Shown here: one piece after another, positions 21,387-33,855 of the stretch
How the letters are laid out: each line of letters starts with the position of its first letter
Position numbering within the stretch: the stretch's first letter is position 1
DNA from: Pegoplata infirma
Taxonomy: Eukaryota; Arthropoda; Insecta; Diptera; Anthomyiidae
Assembly: GCA_963921195.1 (NCBI GenBank)
Contig: OY992539.1
Coordinates: 159,780,622-159,844,621, forward strand
DNA length: 64,000 bases
Direction of reading: 5' to 3'
The notes under the pieces: generated by a model
Told to the model about the DNA's origin: nothing
The model's input: only the letters and a program-made list of their open reading frames with translations
The model's database searches: none
Translations under genes and position numbers: made by a program

Positions 21387-22742
21387 GAATCTACTAAAAA
21401 ACTCTCAAATTCAATCAAAAGGAAAATCACATGGTGATTTTAAAATCACGCTAATCTGTATGCAGTATTAGACACATAAAATATATTGTTTTTTTATTAA
21501 TTGCTTAAAAAACACTACTTTGTTGTTTACACATTTTTTTTAAATTTTAATTGAATTATTAATTTTGATTGAATTTTCCTGCAGGAAAAGGGTGTTTCTC
21601 GATCCGAAATCATTTATCCCGTGACTGATGAAAACGGCACATATCACTAAAATGCCTATTACGTGACAGATAAAAATTGGACTTATAATTAAACTGTCTC
21701 AAAAAAACTATCCCTAAGCCGGGACAATAGGACAAAACCAAATTTCCAAACTTTTACAAAATATAAAAACTTTCCTAGTCCCATTTACATTTTTTTTAAT
21801 TTTATAGTAAAAAAATTCATTAAAAATGATTTTTGAAAAAAAAATGTTCATACATTTTTTTTTAATTTTCGGACATAAAAATTGATTGACATTTTTTTTT
21901 TTCGTTTTGAAAATTGACTAATAGTTCGTTTACATTGGAATTTTAATCTTGTAAAATGCGATTTTATTCTACTTTGTAATCTGTACCGTTTACATTGAAA
22001 TTTTTTACATCAAATTTTGAGAAGATTAAAATTGGCATTTAAAATAACAAGTTGGTAATAAATGTGTGTGACTTAGATAAAATCCGCTCTATTGCTTGCT
22101 ACATACGTAACTAAAATCGCTACTTTTAGCAAGAAAACTCTTTGTTGACAACAGTCTTTAAAAATGTATTCTCAATATACTCTCTCTTTTTCTCCTTTTT
22201 TTTGGTTTTAAAAAACGGAAAATCCAAATTCTCAAACACATGTATTTTACAACACAAGGATATTTTATGATCGTAATATTTTATTGTTATACAAATGGTC
22301 TTTCTAAGATGATGTAGATTCTACATTGTAGAATATTATATTAAAGAAAACATTTTAAGGTCTCGTTTTAATTTAAAAAAAATAATACAATTTTTAAGAA
22401 ATTGATTTAGATATAAAAATTCTTGCGAAAAAAACAATAAAATTATGGTCTCAACCTAAGCTTTTTATAATCCAATTTTTTTTAAATCTTTTCATTTTTT
22501 GATAAATTTTGTACCAAAATGGTCTTTTCTTAGATTTTTAAACAAAATTGTATATATATTTTTTTCTCAATTTTTAATAACAAAAATTAGTAGCAAACCG
22601 GTAAAAAATCAGTATTTAGTAATGGTCACTTATAAAAAAAACGTACTAAAAACTAAAATTATACTGTAAATTAGTAAAAATGTAGTAAATTTAAAGTTAT
22701 AACACATTTTCTGTATTTTTTACTGTAGGATTTCTATGAGTG

Positions 22743-23457
22743 TACCAGTCGGCAGTTCCAAGGAAGCTTCTAACTTCAAGCGTAGTTTTTGGTAGTTTTA
22801 TATTCTTAATGGCCTGAACTTTTTCGGGGTCAGTCTTTCAGGTACCACCCCCTATTATAAACCCCAAATATTTCAATTCTTGAAAGCAAAATTGTGATTT
22901 TTTAAGACCGATAGTAAGTTTTGCTTCTCTAAGACATTTAGCAACTTCTCCTAATAATCTTAAATGTTCTTCAAATGAACTTGAAATTACTAGCAAGTCG
23001 TCTAAATAAATAAAAACGTTGTCCTTCAATCGTTGTGGTACTATTTTGTCCATAAGTCTACAAAGTCGTTGCGCGGCATTACATATCCCGAATGGCATTA
23101 CTCGGAATTAATATAAAGACCGTCCCGCTACTGTAAAAGCCGTATATGGTTTGCTCTCATCATCCAATTCAATTTGCCAGAAGGCGTATTTTAAATCAAC
23201 ACTGCTTATATAATAAGTCTCATCTATTCTACTTAATATTCCGTCAATGTTTTGTAGTGGATAGGCATCTTTTATGGTGACTTTATTAAGCTTCCTTGCG
23301 TCCAAACAAAAACGGTTTTTTCCTGGTTTACGAACAACTGTCGTTCTATTGCTCCAAGGACTTTCGCTTTCCTCAATAACATTTAGCTTTAGCATTAAAT
23401 CAATTTCCCTGTAAGTGATCTCTTGGACTGCTAGTGGGATTGGATAGTACCTATCTT
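22743..23457 (-). pseudogene. Copy 4: reverse transcriptase portion
   Basis: RT residues up to the insertion. Open pieces at 22838-23098 (MPFG, YLDD) and 23108-23395 (SSVDLKYAF). A Gln-to-stop change (TAA) near 23106 separates them, and a TGA after the GGGT motif near 22840 is shared with copy 3. Confidence 0.87.
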
Positions 23458-24384
23458 TTACTTTAGATCTATCAATTTGATGGAATGTTTTTCAATTGGT
23501 GTACACCCTAATCCTATTTCTTCGAAAGTATCGAACTCTCTGATTACTTTGTCTAACTTAGCCTGTTGTGATTCCATCAGAGTATGTGGTTTAAGTCTAT
23601 AATCCTTTTTATTAATATTGAAATCCTGTTGAATTTTATCCAAATGTAATTCCTCAATCCCTACAATTTCAGGAGCTAAGCTGAAAATTCTCCAAAAATC
23701 AATACCAAGGTATAGAACTTGTTCCAAATCAGGACAAAGATACAGTAACATTTCGTGTTCCTGATCTTTGTACTTCATGGATAATTTTACTTTGCCTAGT
23801 ATTCTGTGTTGCTGACCACCGGCAGTTTTCACGTTAGTCAACATTGGGATAATACTCTGATCTAAACTGTTAACCAACTCTCTACAACCTTTTCCTAATA
23901 CACTAACGGATGCACCAGTGTCTAACAGACCACTGATTTGTTTACCCTTAATAAAGACATTTGCAAATATACGAGGGTCTACGGTTTTGATGGTAGTTCT
24001 ATGGATTGAATCCAATAGACAGCGTCTTATTCGACGACGCTCAGAAAATTTGTCACGTATTTTGCGGATTCTATTTGATATTGTTCGAAGCTTAATTTCA
24101 TCACCAAAAATGCGATTCCTAATTTCCTGGTAATGTTTTTGTCTCATTTCTAATGGCATGTAATGTCTAAGTTTTGGTAAGTATTTGGTTCTGTATGTTT
24201 TATCAAATGTATCGACTAAATATCGGTTTTTCTCCTTTAAGGTTTCACTTGTTACTTTTTTGCCGACACAGGGTTCTCGTAAAAACGTTGGTCCCCTGTC
24301 ATACCCGCGTCCTTCTTCCAGTTTTTCTGAACACACACAAAACATTTGGGTAAGATTTCGTTTTGCTTTCCGCACCCGTAGCAA
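23458..24384 (-). CDS. Copy 4: gag-pol linker and aspartic protease
   Basis: 308 codons, LLDTGASVSVLG intact. Residue 110 of the linker is Arg instead of Leu, a variant shared with copy 5. Otherwise like copies 2 and 3. Confidence 0.86.
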   Translation of the reverse strand: MLRVRKAKRNLTQMFCVCSEKLEEGRGYDRGPTFLREPCVGKKVTSETLKEKNRYLVDTFDKTYRTKYLPKLRHYMPLEMRQKHYQEIRNRIFGDEIKLRTISNRIRKIRDKFSERRRIRRCLLDSIHRTTIKTVDPRIFANVFIKGKQISGLLDTGASVSVLGKGCRELVNSLDQSIIPMLTNVKTAGGQQHRILGKVKLSMKYKDQEHEMLLYLCPDLEQVLYLGIDFWRIFSLAPEIVGIEELHLDKIQQDFNINKKDYRLKPHTLMESQQAKLDKVIREFDTFEEIGLGCTPIEKHSIKLIDLK

Positions 24385-24992
24385 AACATAGTACGGTCTT
24401 CAGTACAAAGCTTATAAATGTGTCCTACTTTTCTACAATTTCAACACAGCAGTGGATTTTTTTGTTGGCGTTGATTATATCGAAGCTCCGCAACATCTTC
24501 GAAAGCATCGGGTTGATGTTCATCTCCGGAAAATGAATCTAAGCGTTCTCTATACATTTCACTTACTTTCCTAATTGGTCTCATTTGTGCTTGTCTATTT
24601 CTCATGTCCTTTTTCAGTTGTTTACTCTCAACATCCACACACTCCAATCTGAGCGCTTCTACAGTATTAACCAGTCTCTGTTCTACTCTTCTACCTATAC
24701 TCTCTTTAACATTTCTCTTCAGAATTTTTATCATATCGTCCTCATAGATCTTTTCGCTTGATCTGGAACGTAATTGGCTCATTCAATGGAAATATGTATC
24801 TATGGACTCATTCGGTTCCTGTATTCTTTCAGACAGTTCTACCACAGCTTCAAAATAGGACCTACATTGGTTGTAACGGGTTTCTAACGCGAGTTTAAGG
24901 CTGGGCCAATCAGCGTCACGATGGGTCTGAATATATGACCAATACCATTCGTTTGCATTCCCTTTGACTAATAAGTGAAAGTCCTTAAGTAC
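24252..24992 (-). pseudogene. Copy 4: gag C-terminal remnant
   Basis: Open part at 24441-24782. Same two TGA stops and same truncation point as copies 1-3; Lys variant as in copies 2 and 5. Confidence 0.85.
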
Positions 24993-27707
24993 CCCATAAA
25001 TCCGCTACCACATTACCTTTGCCTTAAGTTACTCCACCCCACAAATAAATTCTTTACTCAGCCATGTTTACGTTATAAACTTCAAGACATATTTTTATTA
25101 AACAAATTTCTAAATCTAACACTTAAATACATATAAAAATTAATAATGAAACTTAACGCACCATCTACACGTGGGAGAATTTTTTCATGAAAGCTGAGAT
25201 AACGTCGGCAGAGAAGCAGTTGGGAAATTTCAATATTTATCTCAATATCAAATGGTGTGGAAAACGAGCTGCAATTATTCTTATGAAATTTCATAATTTT
25301 CAATCAGCCGTGGAATAACTATGTATGTTTTTCATCATAAATATATGTACAATCTATTATTTAAGCACATACATTTGTTTATACACTTATTTTTTAATGA
25401 TTTATTTTATTTTTCCTTTTTTCGACGCCATTTGCTCCAAAAAACAATTGTAAACATACAAATATAAGTGAATTTGACACTTGATCTCATCCAATCTCAT
25501 CAGATTGTTGTTATGAGATATCTCATAACAACTATCTGATGAGATCAAATACTGAGACTAATATTTAGTCCACACCTGAGAGAAATTTCTTTGCGATTGA
25601 TTTTGACGTTTCTTGATACAAATATCCCAGTATTTCTCCCAGGTGTAGACAGCGGGTAAACTAACATCACTTTCAAACAAAAATAAATAAGAAAATAATA
25701 ATTAAATTGAACGATCGTTAAGATCAAATAATTCGAGCCCTGATTTCCAGGAAATTTCTTTTAATAAAAATTATTCAAATGTGGCCACCTAACGGCCAAA
25801 ATATTCTTTATTTTTGTGTCTTGTTTTTAACTTTGCAACCTTTTTTTTCTAATTACTAAAGAAAAGAATGAAAAATATCTAAATAATATGTGATATAAAT
25901 AAATACAAGAAAAATAAATTAATTGAAATCATAAAATGGTCTTTATAAAGGTAAGAAAAAATATAATCCTCAAAAAAAAAATAGTCAATGTTGACGAGAA
26001 ACACAAAAAAAAATAAATTTTATATACGCGTTGATATGCGTCGATATGCGTTGATACCTACAATTACTCTTATGGCAATACTTTTTCAAAATTATTCACA
26101 ACACCTAGGTCTTTATTTCCGGTTACCGGATCTACGTTACGGTTTCACTACACTATTTATTTTCTTATTGAATCTGAAGGAGCTCCCTAAAATCTTCTAT
26201 CAAATTAAAATTTTTGACAATTAGTCTTATTTCAAAATACTACCCAGCTAATGTAAATAAGATTGTTCAAATCAAAAAAATATTGTTTGGTATACGCTTA
26301 AGTCACTTTTTCTCAACGCACAAAAAAAAACTTGTGTTTTTTTCTTCACTAAAAAAAATCAAGTAAAATAAAAATTTAAAAAAAAATTATCGCTTAATTT
26401 AAATATAATATTACTTAACGTACATATAATCTAACTTCACAAAAAAAAAACACACATATACTTCAAAAATAAAATATTTTTTTTTTCCGTTCCCAATCAA
26501 AATGGAGTTTTCTTTCCAGACTTTTTTCCTTTTGCTTGGCTTGGCGTTTGAAAAAAAATGGCTTCGGATTGACATAAAAAAAAAATTTTTTTGAGGTTAC
26601 CTTGGTTTCCGCTTATGTTGATGAAATAGTTTACCGGATAAAATTTAGGAGAACTTCTATTGGGATGCTTCCCGAAAGCTTCTGGTCTCCACTATTTATT
26701 TCTGGCCCTGTTCCAGATGCAGGCCAGTCCCAAAACTAGTTTTTAAAATAATCACTTATTAACTCACAATTATCTACCAATTTAATAAAAGCACCACTTA
26801 CGTTCTCCAATATTATCTCTTTTCCTACGGGGAATCTTCCAAAAGAACGAGCTATAACCTCTCCCGGTATTTTCCAAGACTAACCTAAGGGACACTTTTT
26901 ATTTAGCACTGAATTTTATTTTACCAATTAAGTTTCAATTCACCTGATGTCTGATTATTTGGCCTAACACAGCAACTTGTTAATTTCGCGTCACTGTATT
27001 TTCTTATTAATAAATAAACTTTTTATAAATTTCACTGGCTTTACTGTTTTTACTTTAATTCTTCACACATATAATATTTTTTTTTCTGCGCTTCTGCGAC
27101 TGACTGGAACGGGTTTACTTTTAATAATGACCTGAACTGAAAATACCGCTTGGGTATAAGTTTTTGCACACGATCCATCTTTATTTCAAATTTCCCAAAT
27201 CTTCCTTACTTCACCCCTCCCTATTGAACATTCTCTTCCATTTGAGGAATACCTTGCTTTCCCACTCAGACAATTGCCTCATCATCATATACCGCCTATC
27301 CCTCTCTGATTTTTATTGATTTATTTTGAATATCTGTCCCTTTCCGAAATTAGATCCACATTCTGTTAAGGCTGAACCGTTTTATCCTCCTAGACATAAA
27401 CCTATTAATTATACTCTAAATTCAAACTAAAACATAAAGATAAAATTCATTCATAAACGTTTTTACAAAAACAAAAACGTTTGACTACACGGTTTTACCT
27501 TGGCAACCCTTTTTACTACCATTTAATCAGCTGTGTTATTCATTCAGCCACTATCAAATCAAAACAAACCAAGTAAGTATGAGGAAGCACATTTATAATT
27601 ATTTTAATTTTTTCTTTATTTTCAGGTTTTTTATTATTAATTTACATTCTTCTTTACCACTTTTTAATTCCTTTTCATTTTCCTTTATTTCTTTTCAGAT
27701 TCCCCTG
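24993..27707. other. Unit 4 gag-replacement segment and truncated LTR/leader
   Basis: Matches unit 2 where unit 2 exists. It lacks the MITE (empty site at about 27403), contains a 500-bp insertion at 25157, and ends just after the intron-like segment at about 27707. There the leader sequence ATTCCCCTGG joins RT sequence of copy 5, so the stem-loop block, integrase and RNase H of copy 5 are deleted. Confidence 0.8.
25157..25656. mobile_element. PIF/Harbinger-like MITE
   Basis: 500 bp inserted in the unit 4 leader, flanked by TAA on both sides; the uninterrupted sequence ACTTAAACTAAC is present in units 1-3. Imperfect inverted ends share CTACAC-TGGGAGAA. A 3-bp TWA duplication is typical of PIF/Harbinger. 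The interior holds a strong palindrome at about 25483-25550 (CTCATCAGAT and its complement around TGAGATATCTCA). No ORF of note. Confidence 0.85.
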
Positions 27708-27900
27708 GGCATCTTTTATGGTGACTTTATTAAGCTTCCTTGCGTCCAAACAAAAACGGTTTTTTCCTGGTTTACGAACAACTGTCGTTCTATTGCTCCA
27801 AGGACTTTCGCTTTCCTCAATAACATTTAGCTTTAGCATTAAATAAATTTCCCTGTAAGTGATCTCTTGGACTGCTGGTGGGATTGGATAGTACCTATCT
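27708..27900 (-). pseudogene. Copy 5: reverse transcriptase N-terminal fragment
   Basis: Encodes only the entry of RT (IEESESPWSNRTTVVRKPG region), fused at 27707 to the LTR/leader of unit 4. Fingers, palm and RNase H are missing. A 3-part + strand ORF (27579-27830) across the fusion is a shadow. Confidence 0.85.
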
Positions 27901-29426
27901 TTTACTTTAGATCTATCAATTTGATGGAATGTTTTTCAATTGGTGTACACCCTAATCCTTTTTCCTCGAAAGTATCGAACTCTCTGATTACTTTGTCTAA
28001 CTTACAAGGGAAGTCTCCCTAGTGTCACCCGCGGATCATTATGGAATTGGTTTTATTTTGTAGATCAGAAAAAATAAAGGGACAGGTATTTTTTTATAGC
28101 GGCCCAAATTCATATTTAGGGGGTAAAAAGGAGGGGGAAGACAAGGCCATTTTTCAGTTTTTTTCGTTTATCTCCTATATTATGCAAAGAAACCTAGTCA
28201 TGTTACATACCAAATGAAAGGTCTTTGGAAAACCTATATACGTGTGCTAAGAATGTGTCCAAACATGCACAACTTTTCGTCATATTGAGTAAAATACCAA
28301 AATTTTAGGACATGTTTGTTAATAAGTCGAAAAATATTAACTTCGGCCCGTTGTTAGCACCACGAGATAGGTATTTTTAATGCCTTTAATCTGATAACAC
28401 ACATGCCTATATTAATTTTGTTAAAATAGGCGTTAATCGTAAAAAACTGAAAAAGGTCAATTTCCTCCCACACAAATCGACACCCCCTAAAAATGAGTTT
28501 GGGCCGCTAAAAAAAAATACGGGTCGATTAATTTTCGTTCTTAACAACATATCCAAATTTCATGAAGATCGGAAAGTGACACCAGGGAGACTTCCCTTGT
28601 TAGCCTGTTGTGATTCCATCAGAGTATGTGGTTCAAGTCTATAATCCTTTTTATTAATATTGAACTCCTGTTGAATTTTATCCAAATGTAATTCCTCAAT
28701 CCCTACAATTTCAGGAGCTAAGCTGAAAATTCTCCAAAAATCAATACCAAGGTATAGAACTTGTTCCAAATCAGGACAAAGATACAGTAACATTTCGTGT
28801 TCCTGATCTTTGTACTTCATGGATAATTTTACTTTGCCTAGTATTCTGTGTTGCTGACCACCGGCAGTTTTCACGTTAGTCAACATTGGGATAATACTCT
28901 GATCTAAACTGTTAACCAACTCTCTACAACCTTTTCCTAATACACTAACGGATGCACCAGTGTCTAACAGACCACTGATTTGTTTACCCTTAATAAAGAC
29001 ATTTGCAAATATACGAGGGTCTACGGTTTTGATGGTAGTTCTATGGATTGAATCCAATAGACAGCGTCTTATTCGACGACGCTCAGAAAATTTGTCACGT
29101 ATTTTGCGGATTCTATTTGATATTGTTCGAAGCTTAATTTCATCACCAAAAATGCGATTCCTAATTTCCTGGTAATGTTTTTGTCTCATTTCTAATGGCA
29201 TGTAATGTCTAAGTTTTGGTAAGTATTTGGTTCTGTTTGTTTTATCAAATGTATCGACTAAATATCGGTTTTTCTCCTTTAAGGTTTCACTGGTTACTTT
29301 TTTGCCGACACAGGGTTCTCGTAAAGACATTGGTTCCCTGTCATACCCGCGTCCTTCTTCCAGTTTTTCTGAACACACACAGAACATTTGGGTAAGATTT
29401 CGTTTTGCTTTCCGCACCCGTAGCAA
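27901..29426 (-). pseudogene. Copy 5: gag-pol linker and protease, split by an insertion
   Basis: The linker and retropepsin with LLDTGASVSVLG are open from 29426, but the C-terminal part is interrupted at 28599 by a 595-bp element; the remaining codons lie at 27901-28004. The tail of the 288-codon ORF ending at 28560 is insert-derived. It carries substitutions not seen in the other copies (for example EPMSLREP). Confidence 0.86.
28005..28599. mobile_element. PIF/Harbinger-like element inside copy 5 protease
   Basis: 595 bp with near-perfect inverted ends CAAGGGAAGTCTCCCT (24 bp with one to two mismatches), flanked by TTA on both sides. The intact site CTAACTTAGCC is present in all other copies. 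The interior has further inverted similarity (GCGGCCCAAA near 28100, TTTGGGCCGC near 28498). No transposase ORF. Confidence 0.9.
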
Positions 29427-30193
29427 AATATAGTACGGTCTTCAGTACAAAGCTTATAAATGTGTCCTACTTTTCTACAATTCCAACACAGCAGTGGATT
29501 TTTTTGTTGGCGTTGATTATATCGAAGCTCCGCAACATCTTCGAAAGCATCGGGTTGATGTTCATCTCCGGAAAATGAATCTAAGCGTTCTCTATACATT
29601 TCACTTACTTTCCTAATTGGTCTCATTTGTGCTTGTCTATTTCTCATGTCCTTTTTCAGTTGTTTACTCTCAACATCCACACACTCCAATCTGAGCGCTT
29701 CTACAGTATTAACCAGTCTCTGTTAATTGTCTTAATTTGCTCATTATATGGAAATATGTATCTATGGACTCATTCGGTTCCTGTATTCTTTCAGACAGTT
29801 CAACCACAGCTTCAAAATAGGACCTAGATTGGTTGTAACGGGTTTCTAACGCGAGTTTAAGGCTGGGCCAATCAGTGTCACGATGGGTCTGAATATATGA
29901 CCAATACCATTCGTTTGCATTCCCTTTGACTAATAAGTGAAAGTCCTTAAGTACGTCAGTCCACGAAATGTCATGTCGGGCCTGCAAATACACCAAACGG
30001 AATGTGAATTCTGAAACAGTTGGACCTTTCAGACCTCCGTTGAACTCTATGCCTAATTTGTCAAGCCTTCCCTTCCAATGTTCCCAATTTCGATACCCAT
30101 TAGGATTCGAATACATATCATTATTAGACAGGCAATGTGGTGTATTATGGTTCACTTGTGCATAATTTTGTCCGAATATCGGTCCTAATTATA
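29294..30193 (-). pseudogene. Copy 5: gag capsid/nucleocapsid half
   Basis: Gag forms the virus-like particle that packages element RNA. The open segment 29709-30155 resembles a retrotransposon capsid (WYWSYIQTH, RYNQSRSYFEAVVELSERIQ). After an internal deletion of about 100 nt, a second open segment (29294-29689) encodes two zinc knuckles, the first of form CWNC-KVGH-C with Trp intact, unlike copies 1-4, and ends overlapping the protease frame by about 130 nt. The deletion puts the two parts out of frame. Upstream codons are separated by a 3.66-kb insertion and resume at 33856. Confidence 0.86.
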
Positions 30194-31131
30194 CACTCAT
30201 AGAAATCCTACAGTATTCCTTACTAAAAAGTCTGTAATTAATGCTGACACGTTAGTATTAAAGGGCCCTACAACGCGTTAGTCAAATTTTACTAACGCGG
30301 TTATAAAAAAATGGTAAAGTTAGAGTAACTGAAAAAATTAGAAAATTTTCAGTTTTACAGTAAAATTGTTAGTATTGTGGTGAAATAAATTTCCAAATGA
30401 AATTTAAAATAAATAAAAATTTTATTTTTATTGTATAAATAAATTAATAAAAATATCAAATTGAACACAAAATTCACTTGAAGAACACACTCAGTTAAAA
30501 AATAATAATTTTGAGATGTGTGTTTGTTTATTGTTGAGTTCTTCAATTATTTAGACAGCGCTTGCATCTGAAAACAAATTGAAAAAAATGTACATATAAA
30601 ATGTGTATACGTGGGTAAGAAAATGCAAAAAACTTACGCTTGCTAAACAAAAATTGCACACATGATGACGCCATTTAAAAGGTTTTATGATTGTGTTGCG
30701 CTGTTGTTGTAAATTTAAAATATATTTCCAGATTTTTTACCTAATGTTATAAATGAAAAAAATATATATTTGTTGTGTTATAAATATAGCACTATTTAAA
30801 GAACTTTGTGTATTACCTGATGTTACATCAGTGCTGTATATTATAATAAAAGTATTGGAGTTTTCACGATTATTTTTCTATTTTTTTTTGTATTTGGAAA
30901 AAAAAAACAATTCCGCTTCACGTTTACATGATTGAAGATTTTTTTTTTGTAACTAAATAAAGAGAGCCTTGAGAATAACAATGTTACCAATTTGTTGGTT
31001 TTCCGCAAAAAATAGCGATTTTTTTAGAGTAATCACAATAAAGGCTTTGGCTTTAAATTGTTTAACAAGGAAACGGTGATTCATGAAATTGAGTCAATTA
31101 CCAAAAATAACTCGAATTTTTTATGATACAC

Positions 31132-31990
31132 TGATAGAAAAACGCTTCATATCACTAATGAATGGAATTCATTAACGTTGATGCATTGCAACAACGAAAT
31201 TTTTCATATGCTGAATGAAATTTCATACATATTGTGCAATATATTCATTAATTTTGATTCATTAGATTTCGTAGTTTCATTAAAAAATTTCATTAAGTTT
31301 TGTTTACAAAATTTTTTGTTTTTTGACACTTGTCGTGTCGCGTCTGTTTAGTCTGTTAGTTTACGCGCGCAAAAAACAGCTGATCAGAGCGTGATTTTTT
31401 CTAAGAATTTTTTTACGAAATTTAAAATGAAATGTTGTTGATTAGTTATAAGTATTATTTAAATACATTTTACTTATGTATTAAAAGTAAACGTTATAGT
31501 AAAATTTTGTGTGAGAAAACTGAGTGAAGATAAAATAAAAAATATGTGAAAGTGTTTTTTAACTTGGTTATTTTGTTATTTTTTCAGATTTTTTTACGAA
31601 ATTTTAAATAAAAACTAAATTATTAATTAACTAATTTTTGTGATGTTTCATATTAGTTCGTGGTTTTAATGTATTACAATTTAAGGTTGGAGTAAAATTT
31701 TGTGCGAGAAAACTAAGTGAAAACAATTTTTTATTATTTTTAATTCTATAAAAAGATCTTTACAATTTTATACATATATTTCATTTTAAAAATAAAAATA
31801 ACATTTATTCAAGAAAATTATTTCATTTCAAAAATAAAAAGTAGGATTGATTCAATGAAAGTATTTCATAAGAATTAAAAACTTTTTTCATTAAAGTAAT
31901 GAAACATTTTCATAAAATACAATTTTTATTTTGTATGAACAATTTTCGTTAATTTAATGAAAGTTGTTCTTGCAATTACATTTTATGATA
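31132..31990. repeat. About 0.86-kb insertion in TA element copy B
   Basis: Sequence absent from copy A between TTTATGATA and AATACAATATCAAAG. It is rich in TTCATTA/TAATGAA motifs on both strands, with a GC-richer core near 31350 (GTGTCGCGTCTG). The boundaries are approximate because a few bases of copy A are replaced. No clear inverted ends or coding frame. Confidence 0.6.
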
Positions 31991-32876
31991 CCCATTTCAT
32001 TAATTCAAAAAAAAATACAATATCAAAGATTACCATAGAAGACGTATGATAAGGGAAAGTGGATGAAACTACTGGAAAAATATTTTCATGGAGATTTTTT
32101 AATGAATTCTTCTTTAGGTGTTCATTTGTAGTGTAGAAAGTGGATGAAACTGCTGGAAAAATATTTTCATGGAGATTTTTTAATGAATTCCTCTTTGTGT
32201 AGAAAAATATCTTGAATTCAATTTGAAAATTCAATCAGAATCTATCAGAATCTACTAAAAAACTCTCAAATTCAATCAAAAGGAAAATCACATGGTGATT
32301 TTAAAATCACGCTAGTCTGTATGCAGTATTAGACACATAAAATATATTGTTTTTTTATTAATTGCTTAAAAAACACTACTTTGTTGTTTACACATTTTTT
32401 TTTAAATTTTAATTGAATTATTAATTTTGATTGAATTTTCCTGCAGGAAAAGGGTGTTTCTCGATCCGAAATCATTTATCCCGTGACTGATGAAAACGGC
32501 ACATATCACTAAAATGCCTATTACGTGACAGATAAAAATTGGACTTATAATTAAACTGTCTCAAAAAAACTATCCCTAAGCCGGGACAATAGGACAAAAC
32601 CAAATTTTTTAAACTTTTACAAAATATAAAAACTTTCCTAGTCCCATTTACATTTTTTTGAGTTTTATAGTAAAAAAATTCATTAAAAATGATTTTATAA
32701 AAAAAAAATTTCATACATTTTTTTTTAATTTTCGGACATAAAAATTGATTGACATTTTTTTTTTCGTTTTGAAAATTGACTAATAGTGCGTTTACATTGG
32801 AATTTTAATCTTGTAAAATGCGATTTTATTCTACTTTGTAATCTGTACCGTTTACATTGAATTTTTTTTACATTTG

Positions 32877-33108
32877 AAGGGCTTACTGCAAGAATTTGAT
32901 AAGCAACATTTTATATTTTCCTGTTTTTCGCCTTCTGCTGATGTTCCATTGACAGATTTTTTGCAGAAGTTTTGCTTTAACCCTTCGTACAAGTATATTG
33001 AGAATAAAAGTTCTGCAAAAGTTATATATTCTACATTATTTTAAAAGTTTTAAGGCAAAACCACCATAAAATGAAATGTTGCTTATCGAGTTTTTACAAT
33101 AAGCCCTT
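32877..33108. mobile_element. 232-bp inverted-repeat MITE nested in copy B
   Basis: Ends AAGGGCTTACTGCAAGAA and an imperfect complement, with GATAAGCAACATTT / AAATGTTGCTTATC continuing the inverted repeat. Flanked by CATTTG on both sides. Absent from copy A. Superfamily not assigned. Confidence 0.8.
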
Positions 33109-33855
33109 CATTTGAGAAGATTAAAATTGGCATTTAAAATAACAAGTTGGTAATAAATGTGTGTGACTTAGATAAAATCCGCTCTATTGCTTGCTACATA
33201 CGTAACTAAAATCGCTACTTTTAGCAAGAAAACTCTTTGTTGACAACATTCTTTAAAAATGTATTCTCAATATAAATACTCTCCTACTCTCTCTTTTCTC
33301 CTTTTTTTTGGTTTTAAAAAACGGAAAATCCAAATTCTCAAACACATGTATTTTACAACACAAGGATATTTTATGATCGTAATATTTAATTGTTATACAA
33401 ATGGTCTTTCTAAGATGATGTAGATTCTACATTGTAGAATAAGAATATTATATTAAAGAAAACATTTTAAGGTCTCGTTTTAATTTAAAAAAATAATACA
33501 ATTTTAAAGAAATTGATTTAGATATAAAAATTTTTGCGAAAAAAACAATAAAATTATGGTCTCAACCTAAGCTTTTTATAATCCATTTTTTTTTTTAAAT
33601 CTTTTCATTTTTTGATAAATTTTGTACCAAAATGGTCTTTTCTTAGATTTTTAAACAAAATTGTATATATATTTTTTTCTCAATTTTTAATAACAAAAAT
33701 TTGTAGAAAACCGGTAAAAAATCAGTATTTAGTAATGGTCACTTATAAAAAAAACGTACTAAAAACTAAAATTATACTGTAAATTAGTAAAAATGTAGTA
33801 AATTTAAAGTTATAACACATTTACTGTATTTTTTACTGTAGGATTTCTATGAGTG

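Larger units (their letters stand above)
19656..22742. mobile_element. Large TA-flanked inverted-repeat element, copy A
   Basis: 3087 bp inserted at a TA in the copy 4 pol gene. The uninterrupted site CTG-TA-CCAGTCGG is seen at about 6780 and 11913. Inverted ends read CACTCAT(A/G)GAAATCCTACAGTA. Internally AT-rich, with repeated TTAGTA/TACTAA motifs near the ends. The short ORFs (20221-20436, 20562-20855) do not resemble a transposase, so this is a non-autonomous element, probably Tc1/mariner-like by its TA target. Confidence 0.9.
30194..33855. mobile_element. Large TA-flanked inverted-repeat element, copy B
   Basis: 3662 bp inserted at a TA within copy 5 gag. Ends CACTCATAGAAATCCTACAG match copy A and its own other end. 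Compared with copy A it lacks the 520-bp hAT insertion and has two insertions of its own (about 31132-31990 and 32877-33108). No transposase is encoded in either copy. Confidence 0.9.
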
